This document shows, in pieces, positions 7,188-13,404 of a stretch of DNA of 15,516 nt. The stretch spans positions 1 to 15,516 of the forward strand of contig JAADEN010000068.1 of NCBI GenBank assembly GCA_013153375.1, written 5' to 3'. Within the stretch, counting starts at the first letter, position 1. The number at the start of each line of letters is the position of its first letter. This DNA is from Chloroflexota bacterium. Its GTDB lineage: Bacteria; Chloroflexota; Anaerolineae; Anaerolineales; DRMV01. The position numbers and the translations under genes were made by a program. The notes under the pieces are model-generated. The model ran no database searches. It worked only from the letters and a program-made list of their open reading frames with translations, and was not told where the DNA came from.

Positions 7188-8087
7188 TCAAGGCAACGGC
7201 TCGTCGGGCGGCACCAGACCGCGGGCCACGAAGGTCGTGCGGCCCCGGCCCACCAGCCCCGCGGCCAGGTGGTAGAGCGCGAACAGTTCCAGCGCGAAGG
7301 GCAAGTACCCGCCGTAACCGGCCAGAGGCATCTCGAACACGGGCCAAAAATTCAAATACGGCACATGGTACACCCACTTGGGGTAACTCCAGAAGTTCCA
7401 CATCTCCCAGAAGAAGGCGGTGAACAGCACGCCGCTCCACAGCGCGGCCACGGGCCGCCAATCGCCGCGGCGCAGCCAGTCCAGCAGGGTGCGATGGCCC
7501 AGCCACGCGTTCACGGGCTCGACGATGAAGTACAGGCTGATCCACAGCAGGGGGAAGAAGAGCCGCGGCCAGGCCCACAGCGCGGCCAGCATGGCCCAGC
7601 CCGCGGCGAAGGCCAGGGCCAGGCCGCGGGGGCCCAAAGCCACCCGCGGGCCATGACGCAGCCGGGGGAAGCCGCGGAACAGGCCGGTCATCATCTCGGC
7701 CGCGCCGAACACCGCGGGCATGACGGTGGAGAAACTCAGCGTGGCCCAAAACCCGTAGGTCCAGGGCGAGAACCCGGCCGTGCCCAGGTATTCCCAGTTG
7801 CCCAGCCGCGCGTTCAGGGCCTCGAACAGCCACCACACGGGCGCGGAGACCACGAACAGGGCCGCGTAGGCCCGGGGGCTGCGCGCGTACAGCGAAGTGC
7901 CCCGCAAGCGATACGCGGCCGCGTCCACGGTGAGCGCGTAGCCCAGCCACAAGGGGAAGAAAGCCCAATGGGTGCGCAGGCCCGACCCCAGCCAGTTGAC
8001 GGGCCAGAAGACCGCGATGAGGGCCAGGCCCAGCCACCCCCGGCGGGGCCAGGTCGCCGAGACCGCCCGAGATGCCGCCGCAGTCAT
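7188..8087 (-). CDS. Multi-pass membrane protein of unknown function
   Basis: 299 residues, starting at ATG 8087 only 4 bases after the preceding stop, which indicates co-transcription and probable coupling. I recognise no family. It has about seven or eight hydrophobic segments rich in Trp and Phe (for example LALIAVFWPVNWLG, 21-34). Two Glu-Trp/aromatic stretches stand out: WWLFEALNARLGNWEYLG near 85-102, and FFWEMWNFWSYPKWVYHVPY in the second half, followed by FEMPLAGYGGYLPFALELF. The arrangement of conserved-looking Glu and aromatic residues inside membrane segments resembles small membrane-embedded enzymes more than a transporter, but this is impression only. Alternative starts are possible since no strong ribosome site precedes it beyond GGAGG inside the upstream gene end. 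Confidence 0.8.
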   Translation of the reverse strand: MTAAASRAVSATWPRRGWLGLALIAVFWPVNWLGSGLRTHWAFFPLWLGYALTVDAAAYRLRGTSLYARSPRAYAALFVVSAPVWWLFEALNARLGNWEYLGTAGFSPWTYGFWATLSFSTVMPAVFGAAEMMTGLFRGFPRLRHGPRVALGPRGLALAFAAGWAMLAALWAWPRLFFPLLWISLYFIVEPVNAWLGHRTLLDWLRRGDWRPVAALWSGVLFTAFFWEMWNFWSYPKWVYHVPYLNFWPVFEMPLAGYGGYLPFALELFALYHLAAGLVGRGRTTFVARGLVPPDEPLP

Positions 8088-8091
8088 GGCC

Positions 8092-8517
8092 TCAGGCCAG
8101 TTCCTCCAGAGGTCGGGCCAGCCAGGCCTCGGCCTCTTCGGGATCGGTGAACACCGCGATCTCCGCGCCGCTGCCCGGCGTGAGCGCGATGACCCGTTCC
8201 ACAGCCTCGCGCACCGCGTCGCTGCTCACCAGCACGGCCACCCGCACCCGGCGGGCCGCGGGATCGGTGTTGATCTCCAGCGCGTACTGGATGGCCGCCT
8301 CGGGCAGGGCCTGCAACGCGCGCAGGTCGTACAGGTTGCGGTTCAGCCGGTCGGAGTACAACTCGTGGGTGGCCGCGAAGTCACGCCAGTGCCGCAGCGT
8401 GTATTCGTCGGCCTGCCAAAAGGTCACATTCAGCCCCCCGTCGGGCCGGCGCTCGACCTTGTAGCCGGCCTTCGGGTCCGGGGTCCAATACAAAGGCTTG
8501 AGGGCCGGAGAAGTCAT
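8092..8517 (-). CDS. SpoIIAA/STAS-like small protein
   Basis: 141 residues. ATG at 8517 follows AAAGGAGGCAG, a strong ribosome site. The pattern (GGLNVTFWQADEYT, then NLYDLRALQALPEAAIQYAL and RVRVAVLVSSDAVREAVERV, ending in AVFTDPEEAEAWL) matches the SpoIIAA-like/STAS fold of small cytoplasmic proteins. In these, a last strand is followed by F(T/x)D-x-x-x-A-x-x-WL. Such proteins are thought to bind small or lipophilic ligands or partner proteins; no precise role is known for this one. The distinctive serine of anti-anti-sigma factors is not evident. Second gene of the cluster, 48 bases after the MBL gene and 4 bases before the membrane-protein gene. Confidence 0.65.
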   Translation of the reverse strand: MTSPALKPLYWTPDPKAGYKVERRPDGGLNVTFWQADEYTLRHWRDFAATHELYSDRLNRNLYDLRALQALPEAAIQYALEINTDPAARRVRVAVLVSSDAVREAVERVIALTPGSGAEIAVFTDPEEAEAWLARPLEELA

Positions 8518-8565
8518 GTCTGCCTCCTTTGAGGTCGAAGGCGAACCCGCGGGTCCGCCGCGCCA

Positions 8566-9441
8566 TCACCAGGCCATCTCCTCCTCTTCCGAGCGCAGCG
8601 GGTCGCGCCCATACCACAGCCGAAAGAGGACATCCAGGTTGCGGCGGTGCAATTGTTCGGCCACGCCGTCCAACAGCACCCGCGATTTGCCGCAGTCTTC
8701 CACCGAATAGCGGTCCAGCACATCGCCCGAATACTTGCGCCGCGCGGCCTGCCGCACGGCCCGCCGAATTTCCCGCAGATAGTTCAGGTTGGCCTCCACC
8801 TCCGAGACCATCTCCCCGCGGAACACGATGTCGCCGTGACCGGGGATGAGCACCTCCACGGGCGTCTGCGCGATGCGCTTGAGGGATTGCACCAGCGCGT
8901 CGTAGTCGCTCTCGTCGGGCATGAGCACGGGCAGGCTGGTGAACGCGTCGCCCGTGAAGAGCACCTTGTCCTCGTCCACATACACGCCCATGCCGTCGGG
9001 GCTGTGGCCCGGCAGAGGGATGAGCCGCACCGTGAGGCGGGGGCCCAGTTTCAGGCTCAGGCCGCCTTCGTCCACGGTGATGTGGGGCAACACCAGCCTG
9101 AGTTGCCGAAAATCCGTCCCATAGGCCCGGGCCTGCTCCAAAGCCGCGAGGCCCTTTTCCTCCTGCAACGCCCGGGTGAGGCGGTGCCCAATGACCGTCG
9201 CCTCCGGGAAGAACGCGTTGCCCCAAGAATGGTCCGCATGATAATGGGTGTTGATCACATAGCGCACTTCGGTTTGCAGGCGCTCGCGGATGAAGTCCCG
9301 CATCTCGCGGGTCTCCTCGGGCAGGGCCAGGGTGTCCACCACCACGGCCCACTCGGGCCCGACGATGACCCCCGCGTTGACCTGCGCGTAGCGCTCGCTC
9401 TGGAACATGTACACATTGTCGGAAATTCGCTCGTGGAACAT
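8566..9441 (-). CDS. MBL-fold metallo-hydrolase
   Basis: 291 residues. ATG at 9441 is preceded by GAGGGAAGG. The metallo-beta-lactamase fold is clear: THYHADH (65-71, the HxHxDH metal motif), PGHSPDGMG (144-152, third His at 146), FTGDAF (162-167, bridging Asp165), and IPGHGD (199-204, His202). All the residues for a binuclear metal site are present, so an active hydrolase is expected. Substrates of this broad family include thioesters, lactones and phosphoesters; none can be assigned here. No signal peptide, so cytoplasmic. The C-terminal helical part (about 215-291) is highly charged, ending in EEEEMAW. First gene of the cluster, directly behind a consensus-like promoter with a palindrome over the start site. 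Confidence 0.92.
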   Translation of the reverse strand: MFHERISDNVYMFQSERYAQVNAGVIVGPEWAVVVDTLALPEETREMRDFIRERLQTEVRYVINTHYHADHSWGNAFFPEATVIGHRLTRALQEEKGLAALEQARAYGTDFRQLRLVLPHITVDEGGLSLKLGPRLTVRLIPLPGHSPDGMGVYVDEDKVLFTGDAFTSLPVLMPDESDYDALVQSLKRIAQTPVEVLIPGHGDIVFRGEMVSEVEANLNYLREIRRAVRQAARRKYSGDVLDRYSVEDCGKSRVLLDGVAEQLHRRNLDVLFRLWYGRDPLRSEEEEMAW

Positions 9442-9461
9442 GGCCTTCCCTCGCCGATAGC

Positions 9462-9476
9462 GTGCCCTGCAGGCAC
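9462..9476. promoter_or_regulatory. Palindrome at the MBL transcription start (candidate operator)
   Basis: GTGCC (9462-9466) and GGCAC (9472-9476) form a perfect inverted repeat around a 5-base centre; the middle CCTGCAGG is itself palindromic. It begins about 6 bases downstream of the -10 hexamer, over the predicted transcription start, a common repressor position. The arms are short, so chance is possible. Confidence 0.4.
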
Positions 9477-9481
9477 CCTAT

Positions 9482-9510
9482 ACCATAACACGAAGCCGAA
9501 TGGGTGTCAA
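9482..9510 (-). promoter_or_regulatory. Near-consensus sigma-70-type promoter of the MBL cluster
   Basis: Minus strand: perfect -35 TTGACA (9510-9505), 17-base spacer, -10 TATGGT (9487-9482). The 92-base gap 9442-9533 is A/T-richer than the surrounding DNA. A leader of about 35 bases to the ATG at 9441 is expected. Confidence 0.78.
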
Positions 9511-9533
9511 AAAGTCGGAGATATTTTTTGGTT

Positions 9534-10226
9534 TTAAGAGGACGGCTCCGCGGCGGGCCAGGGCGCGTTTTCCAGGCGCAAACCCTGACCGCGCACGGTG
9601 TGCAGGTATTGGAAGTCGGGGTCGGCCTCGGCCAGGCGCTCCCGCAGACGGTGGATGAGCGCGTCCAGGGCCTGGTTGGAGACCGCGGGCGAAGCCTGGG
9701 GGCCCCACACCGCGGCGATGAGGGCCGCCCGAGGCACCACCTCGTCCGGACGACGGTACAGCGTCTCCAAGAGGCGGAATTGGGACGCGGACAAAGGCGG
9801 CGTCAACTCCCGGCCCCGCACCCACACCCGACGGGTCGCGGGATCGAGGGTCAAACGCAAGCCCGCCGCGATGGGGCCGTCGGCCGCGGCCAGGCTTTCG
9901 TCCAACGGCAGGGTCAGGGTGGCCTCCGAGCGCCAGAAGGCCAGCCGCTGGGCCAGGGCGATGGAGATGATGTCGCCGTCCTGCAACCAGTGCTGCTCGA
10001 CGGCCTCACCGTTGACGAAAGTGCCGTTCTTGCTGCCCAGGTCCTCCAGCAGCACGCCCTGGGGGTGCGGCGTCAGCCGCGCGTGGCAGCGCGACACCTG
10101 CCGCTCGGGGATGACCACATCGCACCGCTCGGGATCGCGGCCGATGAGCAAAGGCCGATCCACCGTCCAACGGCGGGCCTTGAGCGGGCCGTTGATGGCT
10201 ATGAGCACGGCTTGCGGCTGGGACAT
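9534..10226 (-). CDS. FHA-domain winged-helix transcriptional regulator
   Basis: 230 residues from ATG 10226. A GTG at 10256 would add 10 residues but lies only about 17 bases after the predicted transcription start, so ATG is preferred; its ribosome site (TAGGGG) is weak. Residues about 20-98 form an FHA domain: LLIGRD (26-31), RQVSRCHARL (42-51), DLGSKNGTFVNG (62-73), all the phosphothreonine-binding residues. Residues about 121-219 form an OmpR/PhoB-type winged helix (LSASQFRLLETLYRRPDEVV, then ALIAAVWG and ALDALIHRLRERL, ending HTVRGQGLRLE). There is no receiver domain. The protein probably reads a phosphothreonine signal from a Ser/Thr kinase and binds DNA; the kinase is not in the window. 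It has its own extended -10 promoter. Confidence 0.88.
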   Translation of the reverse strand: MSQPQAVLIAINGPLKARRWTVDRPLLIGRDPERCDVVIPERQVSRCHARLTPHPQGVLLEDLGSKNGTFVNGEAVEQHWLQDGDIISIALAQRLAFWRSEATLTLPLDESLAAADGPIAAGLRLTLDPATRRVWVRGRELTPPLSASQFRLLETLYRRPDEVVPRAALIAAVWGPQASPAVSNQALDALIHRLRERLAEADPDFQYLHTVRGQGLRLENAPWPAAEPSS

Positions 10227-10279
10227 GGCAACCCCTACCGCGGCCCGAGAGGTCACGCGGCTTCGGGCCGGGTAGAGAG

Positions 10280-10288
10280 ATTATAACA
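10280..10288 (-). promoter_or_regulatory. Extended -10 promoter (TGTTATAAT) of the FHA regulator gene
   Basis: Minus strand TGTTATAAT (10288-10280) is a perfect -10 with the TGn extension; the -35 region is GC-rich with no match. The start is expected near 10273. A small inverted repeat GTGAG/CTCAC (10310-10325) lies upstream, following the fabH stop; it has no U-tract. Confidence 0.7.
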
Positions 10289-10332
10289 GTGGGCAGCGGG
10301 AGGTGGGAAGTGAGATTCCGCTCACCGCCTCT

Positions 10333-11430
10333 TTAGCGCGCCAACAGCCCCTCGACCTGCCGACGCACCCGCCGCATCCAGGAGCCCACCTGAGCCACGC
10401 GGCGGTGCCAGGCCATGCGCGGCGGCTTGCGCGCCGGCCGCGGGCCGGTCCACTGCACCAGGGTCGCGCCCCAGATCAGCCCCGCGCCGAACGCGACCAG
10501 CACGCCGTACTGGCCGGGCTGGATGCGTCCCTCCTGCGCGGCCTCGTAGATGACCAGCGGGATGGACGCGGTGGAGGTGTTGCCGTAGCGATCCAGGTTG
10601 AGCAGAAAGTCGTCCAGGGGCCGTTTGAGGGCCTTGGCCGCGGCTTCGATGATGCGCCGGTTGGCCTGGTGGGGCGCGATCCAGTGGATGTCCTCCAGGC
10701 TCAGGCCGGCCTTGGCGACCACCTCGCGGGTCGCGCTGTTCATCACCCGGGTGGCAAAGCGGAAGACCTCGCGGCCGTTCATGCGCAGGTATTGCAGGCG
10801 CTCCTCCAGCGCCTTGGGCGACACGGGATGCCGGGTGCCGCAGGTGGGCAGCATGAGCAGTTCCGCGCCCGAGCCGTCCGCGCGCAGCACCGAAGTGATG
10901 ACCCCGCCGGGCTCCTCCGCGGCCTCGAGCACGAACGCGCCCGCGCCGTCGCCGAACAGCACGCAGGTGTTGCGGTCCTCCCAATCCACGATGCGGGAGA
11001 GGGTCTCCGCGCCGATGACCAGCGCGGTGTGAATACCGCCGGCCTTGATCATGTCCGCGGCGATGGTCAGCGCGTAGACGAAGCCCGTGCACGCGGCCTG
11101 CAGGTCGAACGCGCCGGCCTTGCTCGCGCCCAACGCGTCTTGCACCAGCGCGGCCGTGGCCGGAAAGATGTAGTCCGGCGTGTTGGTGGCCACGATGATG
11201 AGGTCCACATCGCGCGGGTGCACGCCGGCCATGCGCAAGGCTTCGGCCGCGGCCCGGGTGGCCAGGGTGGATGTGTACTCGCCGGGCGCGGCGATGCGGC
11301 GCTCGCGAATGCCGGTGCGGGAGCGAATCCACTCGTCGCTGGTGTCCACCCGGCGGGCCAGGTCGTCGTTGGTGAGCACCTGGTCGGGCACCGCGTGGCC
11401 CCAACCGGTGATGTGCGCGTATCGGGTCAT
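10333..11430 (-). CDS. fabH: 3-oxoacyl-ACP synthase III (beta-ketoacyl-ACP synthase III)
   Basis: 365 residues. ATG at 11430 follows CGGAGAG at a normal distance; in-frame codons further upstream lie across the promoter-like region and are not used. FabH condenses acetyl-CoA (or another primer) with malonyl-ACP to start fatty-acid synthesis. The triad is complete: Cys114 in QAACTGF, His254 in IAPHQANRRI, Asn284 in RYGNTSTAS. The N-terminal segment DEWIRSRTGIRERR (32-45) and the LFGDGAGAFVL segment (158-168) are also typical. The usual protein ends near residue 326; this one adds about 38 Arg/Pro-rich residues (RPARKPPRMAWHRR and on), which is unusual. Follows rpsA but is separated from it by the terminator at 11506-11536. 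KAS III-like enzymes of polyketide or ketone pathways share the triad, so the exact substrate is not certain. Confidence 0.9.
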   Translation of the reverse strand: MTRYAHITGWGHAVPDQVLTNDDLARRVDTSDEWIRSRTGIRERRIAAPGEYTSTLATRAAAEALRMAGVHPRDVDLIIVATNTPDYIFPATAALVQDALGASKAGAFDLQAACTGFVYALTIAADMIKAGGIHTALVIGAETLSRIVDWEDRNTCVLFGDGAGAFVLEAAEEPGGVITSVLRADGSGAELLMLPTCGTRHPVSPKALEERLQYLRMNGREVFRFATRVMNSATREVVAKAGLSLEDIHWIAPHQANRRIIEAAAKALKRPLDDFLLNLDRYGNTSTASIPLVIYEAAQEGRIQPGQYGVLVAFGAGLIWGATLVQWTGPRPARKPPRMAWHRRVAQVGSWMRRVRRQVEGLLAR

Positions 11431-11467
11431 GCGATCTCTCCGGGCATGGGTGCGCGTCGAGCACAAT

Positions 11468-11473
11468 GGTATA
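11468..11473 (-). promoter_or_regulatory. Possible -10 (TATACC) for fabH
   Basis: TATACC lies between the rpsA terminator (11506-11536) and fabH (11430), where a promoter is expected. No convincing -35 accompanies it. Confidence 0.3.
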
Positions 11474-11505
11474 ACCCGCAGCGCGGCCAAAGGACGCGCG
11501 GCGAG

Positions 11506-11536
11506 AAACACAAAGCCCCCCGCGGGGCGGGGGGCT
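11506..11536 (-). terminator. Intrinsic terminator of rpsA
   Basis: Minus strand: AGCCCCCCG (11536-11528), 5-base loop, CGGGGGGCT (11522-11514), a perfect 9-bp stem, followed by TTGTGTTT (11513-11506). It begins about 20 bases after the rpsA TGA, a typical position. Confidence 0.8.
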
Positions 11537-11556
11537 GCCAGTGCGCCAAAGGAACT

Positions 11557-13050
11557 TCAGGCTTCGGTTTGCTCGCCGTCCTCGGCGACCTCTTGCACCG
11601 CGGCGGCCGCGGCCTCGGCTTCGGCCTGGGCCGCTTGCACCGCGGCCTCGGCCTCTTGCGCCGCGCCCTCAGCCGCAGCCTGGGCTTCCTGCACCGCGGC
11701 CTCGGCTTCCTGGGCCGCGCTCTCGGCCGCAGCCTGGACTTCCTGCACCGCGGCCTGGGCTTCCTGGGCCGCGCTTTCGACCGCAGCCTGGGCTTCCTGG
11801 GCCGCGGCCTCAGCCTCGGCTTCCGCGCGCGCGGCCGCCAGTTCCGCGTCGGCCTCTTCCAGGGCCATTTGCAGATCCAGGTCTGCGTAGGCCAGCGAAT
11901 CCACCTTCTTCACGCTCAAACCGATGCGTCGGCGTTCGGGCTCGATGCGGATGATGCGCAGGGTGACCTCTTCGCCCTCTTTCAGCACCTCTTTGGGATG
12001 CTCGATGCGGCGGTGGCTGATCTCGGAGATGTGGATCAACCCTTCGAGGCCGTTCTCCAGGCGGGCGAACGCGCCGTACTTCTCCAGGCGGGTGATGGTG
12101 CCCCGCACCAGTTGCCCCACCCGGAGTTTCTCGGCCTTGACCTTCCAGGGGTCCTCTTGCAGTTGGCGGATGGACAGGCCAATGCGGCGGCGTTCGGGGT
12201 TGACTTCGATGACCTTGACCTTGACCTTTTGCCCTTCTTCCAAGACATCCGAAGGATGGCGGATGTGCTCCCACGAGATTTCGGAGAGATGCACCAGGCC
12301 GTCCGCGCCGCCCAGGTCCACGAACGCGCCGAAGTTGGTCAGCCGCGTGACCCGGCCCTCGATGATGTCCCCGACCTTGACCCGCTCCAAAATCTTGTTC
12401 TTCAAGATCTCCCGGGCCTCGCGCGCGGCCGCGCGCTCCGACAAGATCAGACGCCGCCGATTGGGTTCGACTTCGACGATCTTGGTCACGATTTCGTCGC
12501 CCACCGCGTTCTTCCACGCCGGCGAGGGCGTCACGCTGCCCCACATCACCCGATGGGCGCGCAAGATGTGCGACACGGGGATGAAGCCGCGCAAACGGCC
12601 AAAGCGCACCACCACGCCGCCTTTGTTGTACGACTCGATGGTGGCGCGGTAGAGGCGGCCACTTTCCATATACTCGCGGGCCCGCTCCCAATCTTCCTGC
12701 TCCAGCGCCTGCCGGTACGACAGTTGGGGCGTGCCGTTGGCGTCCATCTTCTCCACGAACACGGACACCTCCGCGCCCTCGACCAGTTTGGCGCGTTCTT
12801 CTTCCGACAGGTTTTCCAGTTCCTCCGCGGGAATCAGGCCGTCAACCTTGGAGCCCAGGTTCACCCAAATGCCCTGGTCGCCCACGGTGGTGATCACCCC
12901 GCGGTACACCCGGCCCCGCATGATGGGGGCGCTGGAGAAGGTCTCCGATTGCAGCAACTCTTCCATGGAGGGCTCAGGCTGCCCCTCTTCCTCCGTCGCG
13001 GGACGGGGTTCAGGGTCGGTGGCAGCGGGCTCAAGGGCTTGCATCATCAT
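11557..13050 (-). CDS. rpsA: 30S ribosomal protein S1 with repetitive Ala/Glu tail
   Basis: 497 residues. Three consecutive ATG codons start at 13050; CGGAGAG at about 8 bases favours the first. S1 binds mRNA and helps the 30S subunit start translation. Four S1 (OB-fold) repeats at about 44-112, 130-205, 224-296 and 309-382 carry the typical patterns (ITTVGDQGIWVNLG, VTRLTNFGAFVDLGGADGLV, ITRLEKYGAFARL, LVHLSEIS, LIHISEIS). The first two are more diverged, as expected for S1. An acidic N-terminus (1-40) precedes them. From residue 385 the chain is a low-complexity Ala/Glu/Gln tail with 18-residue repeats; it is not part of the family core. Short for E. coli S1 (557 residues, six repeats), but four-repeat S1 proteins occur in other phyla. 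Confidence 0.93.
   Translation of the reverse strand: MMMQALEPAATDPEPRPATEEEGQPEPSMEELLQSETFSSAPIMRGRVYRGVITTVGDQGIWVNLGSKVDGLIPAEELENLSEEERAKLVEGAEVSVFVEKMDANGTPQLSYRQALEQEDWERAREYMESGRLYRATIESYNKGGVVVRFGRLRGFIPVSHILRAHRVMWGSVTPSPAWKNAVGDEIVTKIVEVEPNRRRLILSERAAAREAREILKNKILERVKVGDIIEGRVTRLTNFGAFVDLGGADGLVHLSEISWEHIRHPSDVLEEGQKVKVKVIEVNPERRRIGLSIRQLQEDPWKVKAEKLRVGQLVRGTITRLEKYGAFARLENGLEGLIHISEISHRRIEHPKEVLKEGEEVTLRIIRIEPERRRIGLSVKKVDSLAYADLDLQMALEEADAELAAARAEAEAEAAAQEAQAAVESAAQEAQAAVQEVQAAAESAAQEAEAAVQEAQAAAEGAAQEAEAAVQAAQAEAEAAAAAVQEVAEDGEQTEA
11623..11838 (-). repeat. 54-bp/18-residue tandem repeat in the rpsA tail (four units)
   Basis: Residues 405-422, 423-440, 441-458 and 459-476 align as four 18-residue units with the pattern AAESAAQEAEAAVQEAQA. 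The last two differ at only two positions; the first unit matches about 13 of 18. At DNA level the period is 54 bp with few changes, so this tail expanded by in-frame tandem duplication. Eighteen residues equal exactly five alpha-helical turns. Confidence 0.8.
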
Positions 13051-13077
13051 CGCTTATACTCTCCGAATACGAAAATC

Positions 13078-13092
13078 TGGGGCCAGGCCCCA
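13078..13092 (-). promoter_or_regulatory. Hairpin in the rpsA leader
   Basis: TGGGG and CCCCA (13078-13082, 13088-13092) form a 5-bp stem with a 5-base loop, in the leader about 28 bases upstream of the first ATG. A wider reading is TGGGGCC, one base, GGCCCCA. S1 autoregulates through its leader in E. coli; here this is only a candidate. Confidence 0.4.
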
Positions 13093-13123
13093 CCCCGGCG
13101 CCGGAGACGCCAGGGATGCGGGT

Positions 13124-13151
13124 ATTATAACAGGAACCCCCAGTTTGGCAA
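13124..13151 (-). promoter_or_regulatory. Promoter of rpsA
   Basis: Minus strand: -35 TTGCCA (13151-13146), 16-base spacer, -10 TATAAT (13129-13124), also with a TGn extension (TGTTATAAT). Predicted start near 13117, leader of about 65 bases. Confidence 0.78.
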
Positions 13152-13308
13152 CCTTTGACGGACAATTTGGGCCATCAATCTTGATTGTAGGATTTTCCTC
13201 ATTTTGTAATCCACGGCCTGACGCGGCCCTGCCCCAAGCCCCGCTCAACCCCGCGCGCGGGCCCACCGCATCAAAACGCGGCCGCCGAGGGCCAGCAGGC
13301 CAGTTTTG
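13152..13308. other. Divergent intergenic region between rpsA and the coiled-coil membrane gene
   Basis: The whole gap is 13051-13404 (354 bases). The rpsA leader and promoter occupy 13051-13151. From 13152 to about 13215 the DNA is markedly A/T-richer than the rest of the window and contains the palindrome CAATC-TT-GATTG (13176-13187), a possible operator. From 13216 to 13300 it is GC-rich with nothing recognisable. No RNA gene or ORF with support is seen. Confidence 0.5.
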
Positions 13309-13317
13309 TGTTATCAT
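13309..13317 (+). promoter_or_regulatory. Extended -10 promoter (TGTTATCAT) of the plus-strand cluster
   Basis: TGTTATCAT at 13309-13317 is a TGn-extended -10 about 88 bases upstream of the ATG at 13405. No -35 match is seen. It has the same TGT-TAT form as the rpsA and FHA promoters. Confidence 0.5.
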
Positions 13318-13404
13318 TCCCCCTGCACAGCGCCAAAACCCATGCTCGCCTGGTTCCCAACGCCGCGTTTGCGCGGCCCGCGCCCTTCCAGGGAGAGGAA
13401 TCCC

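Noticed and set aside
10310..10325. GTGAG/CTCAC hairpin after fabH as a terminator
   Set aside because: Only a 5-bp stem and no U-tract follow, so it is not supported as a terminator.
11431..11511. Upstream extension of fabH to 11511
   Set aside because: It would begin at the terminator and cross the promoter-like region. The family start MTRYAHITGWG at 11430 has a ribosome site.
11590..11840. 54-bp tandem repeats suggestive of a CRISPR or VNTR array
   Set aside because: There are no unique spacers. The repeats are in frame within rpsA and encode the Ala/Glu tail, so they are coding repeats.
10303..13158. A 951-codon open frame on the plus strand
   Set aside because: It runs antisense through the FHA promoter, fabH and rpsA. 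Both genes have complete family motifs on the minus strand. The protein is His/Gly/Arg/Leu-rich low complexity, typical of a shadow frame in GC-rich DNA.
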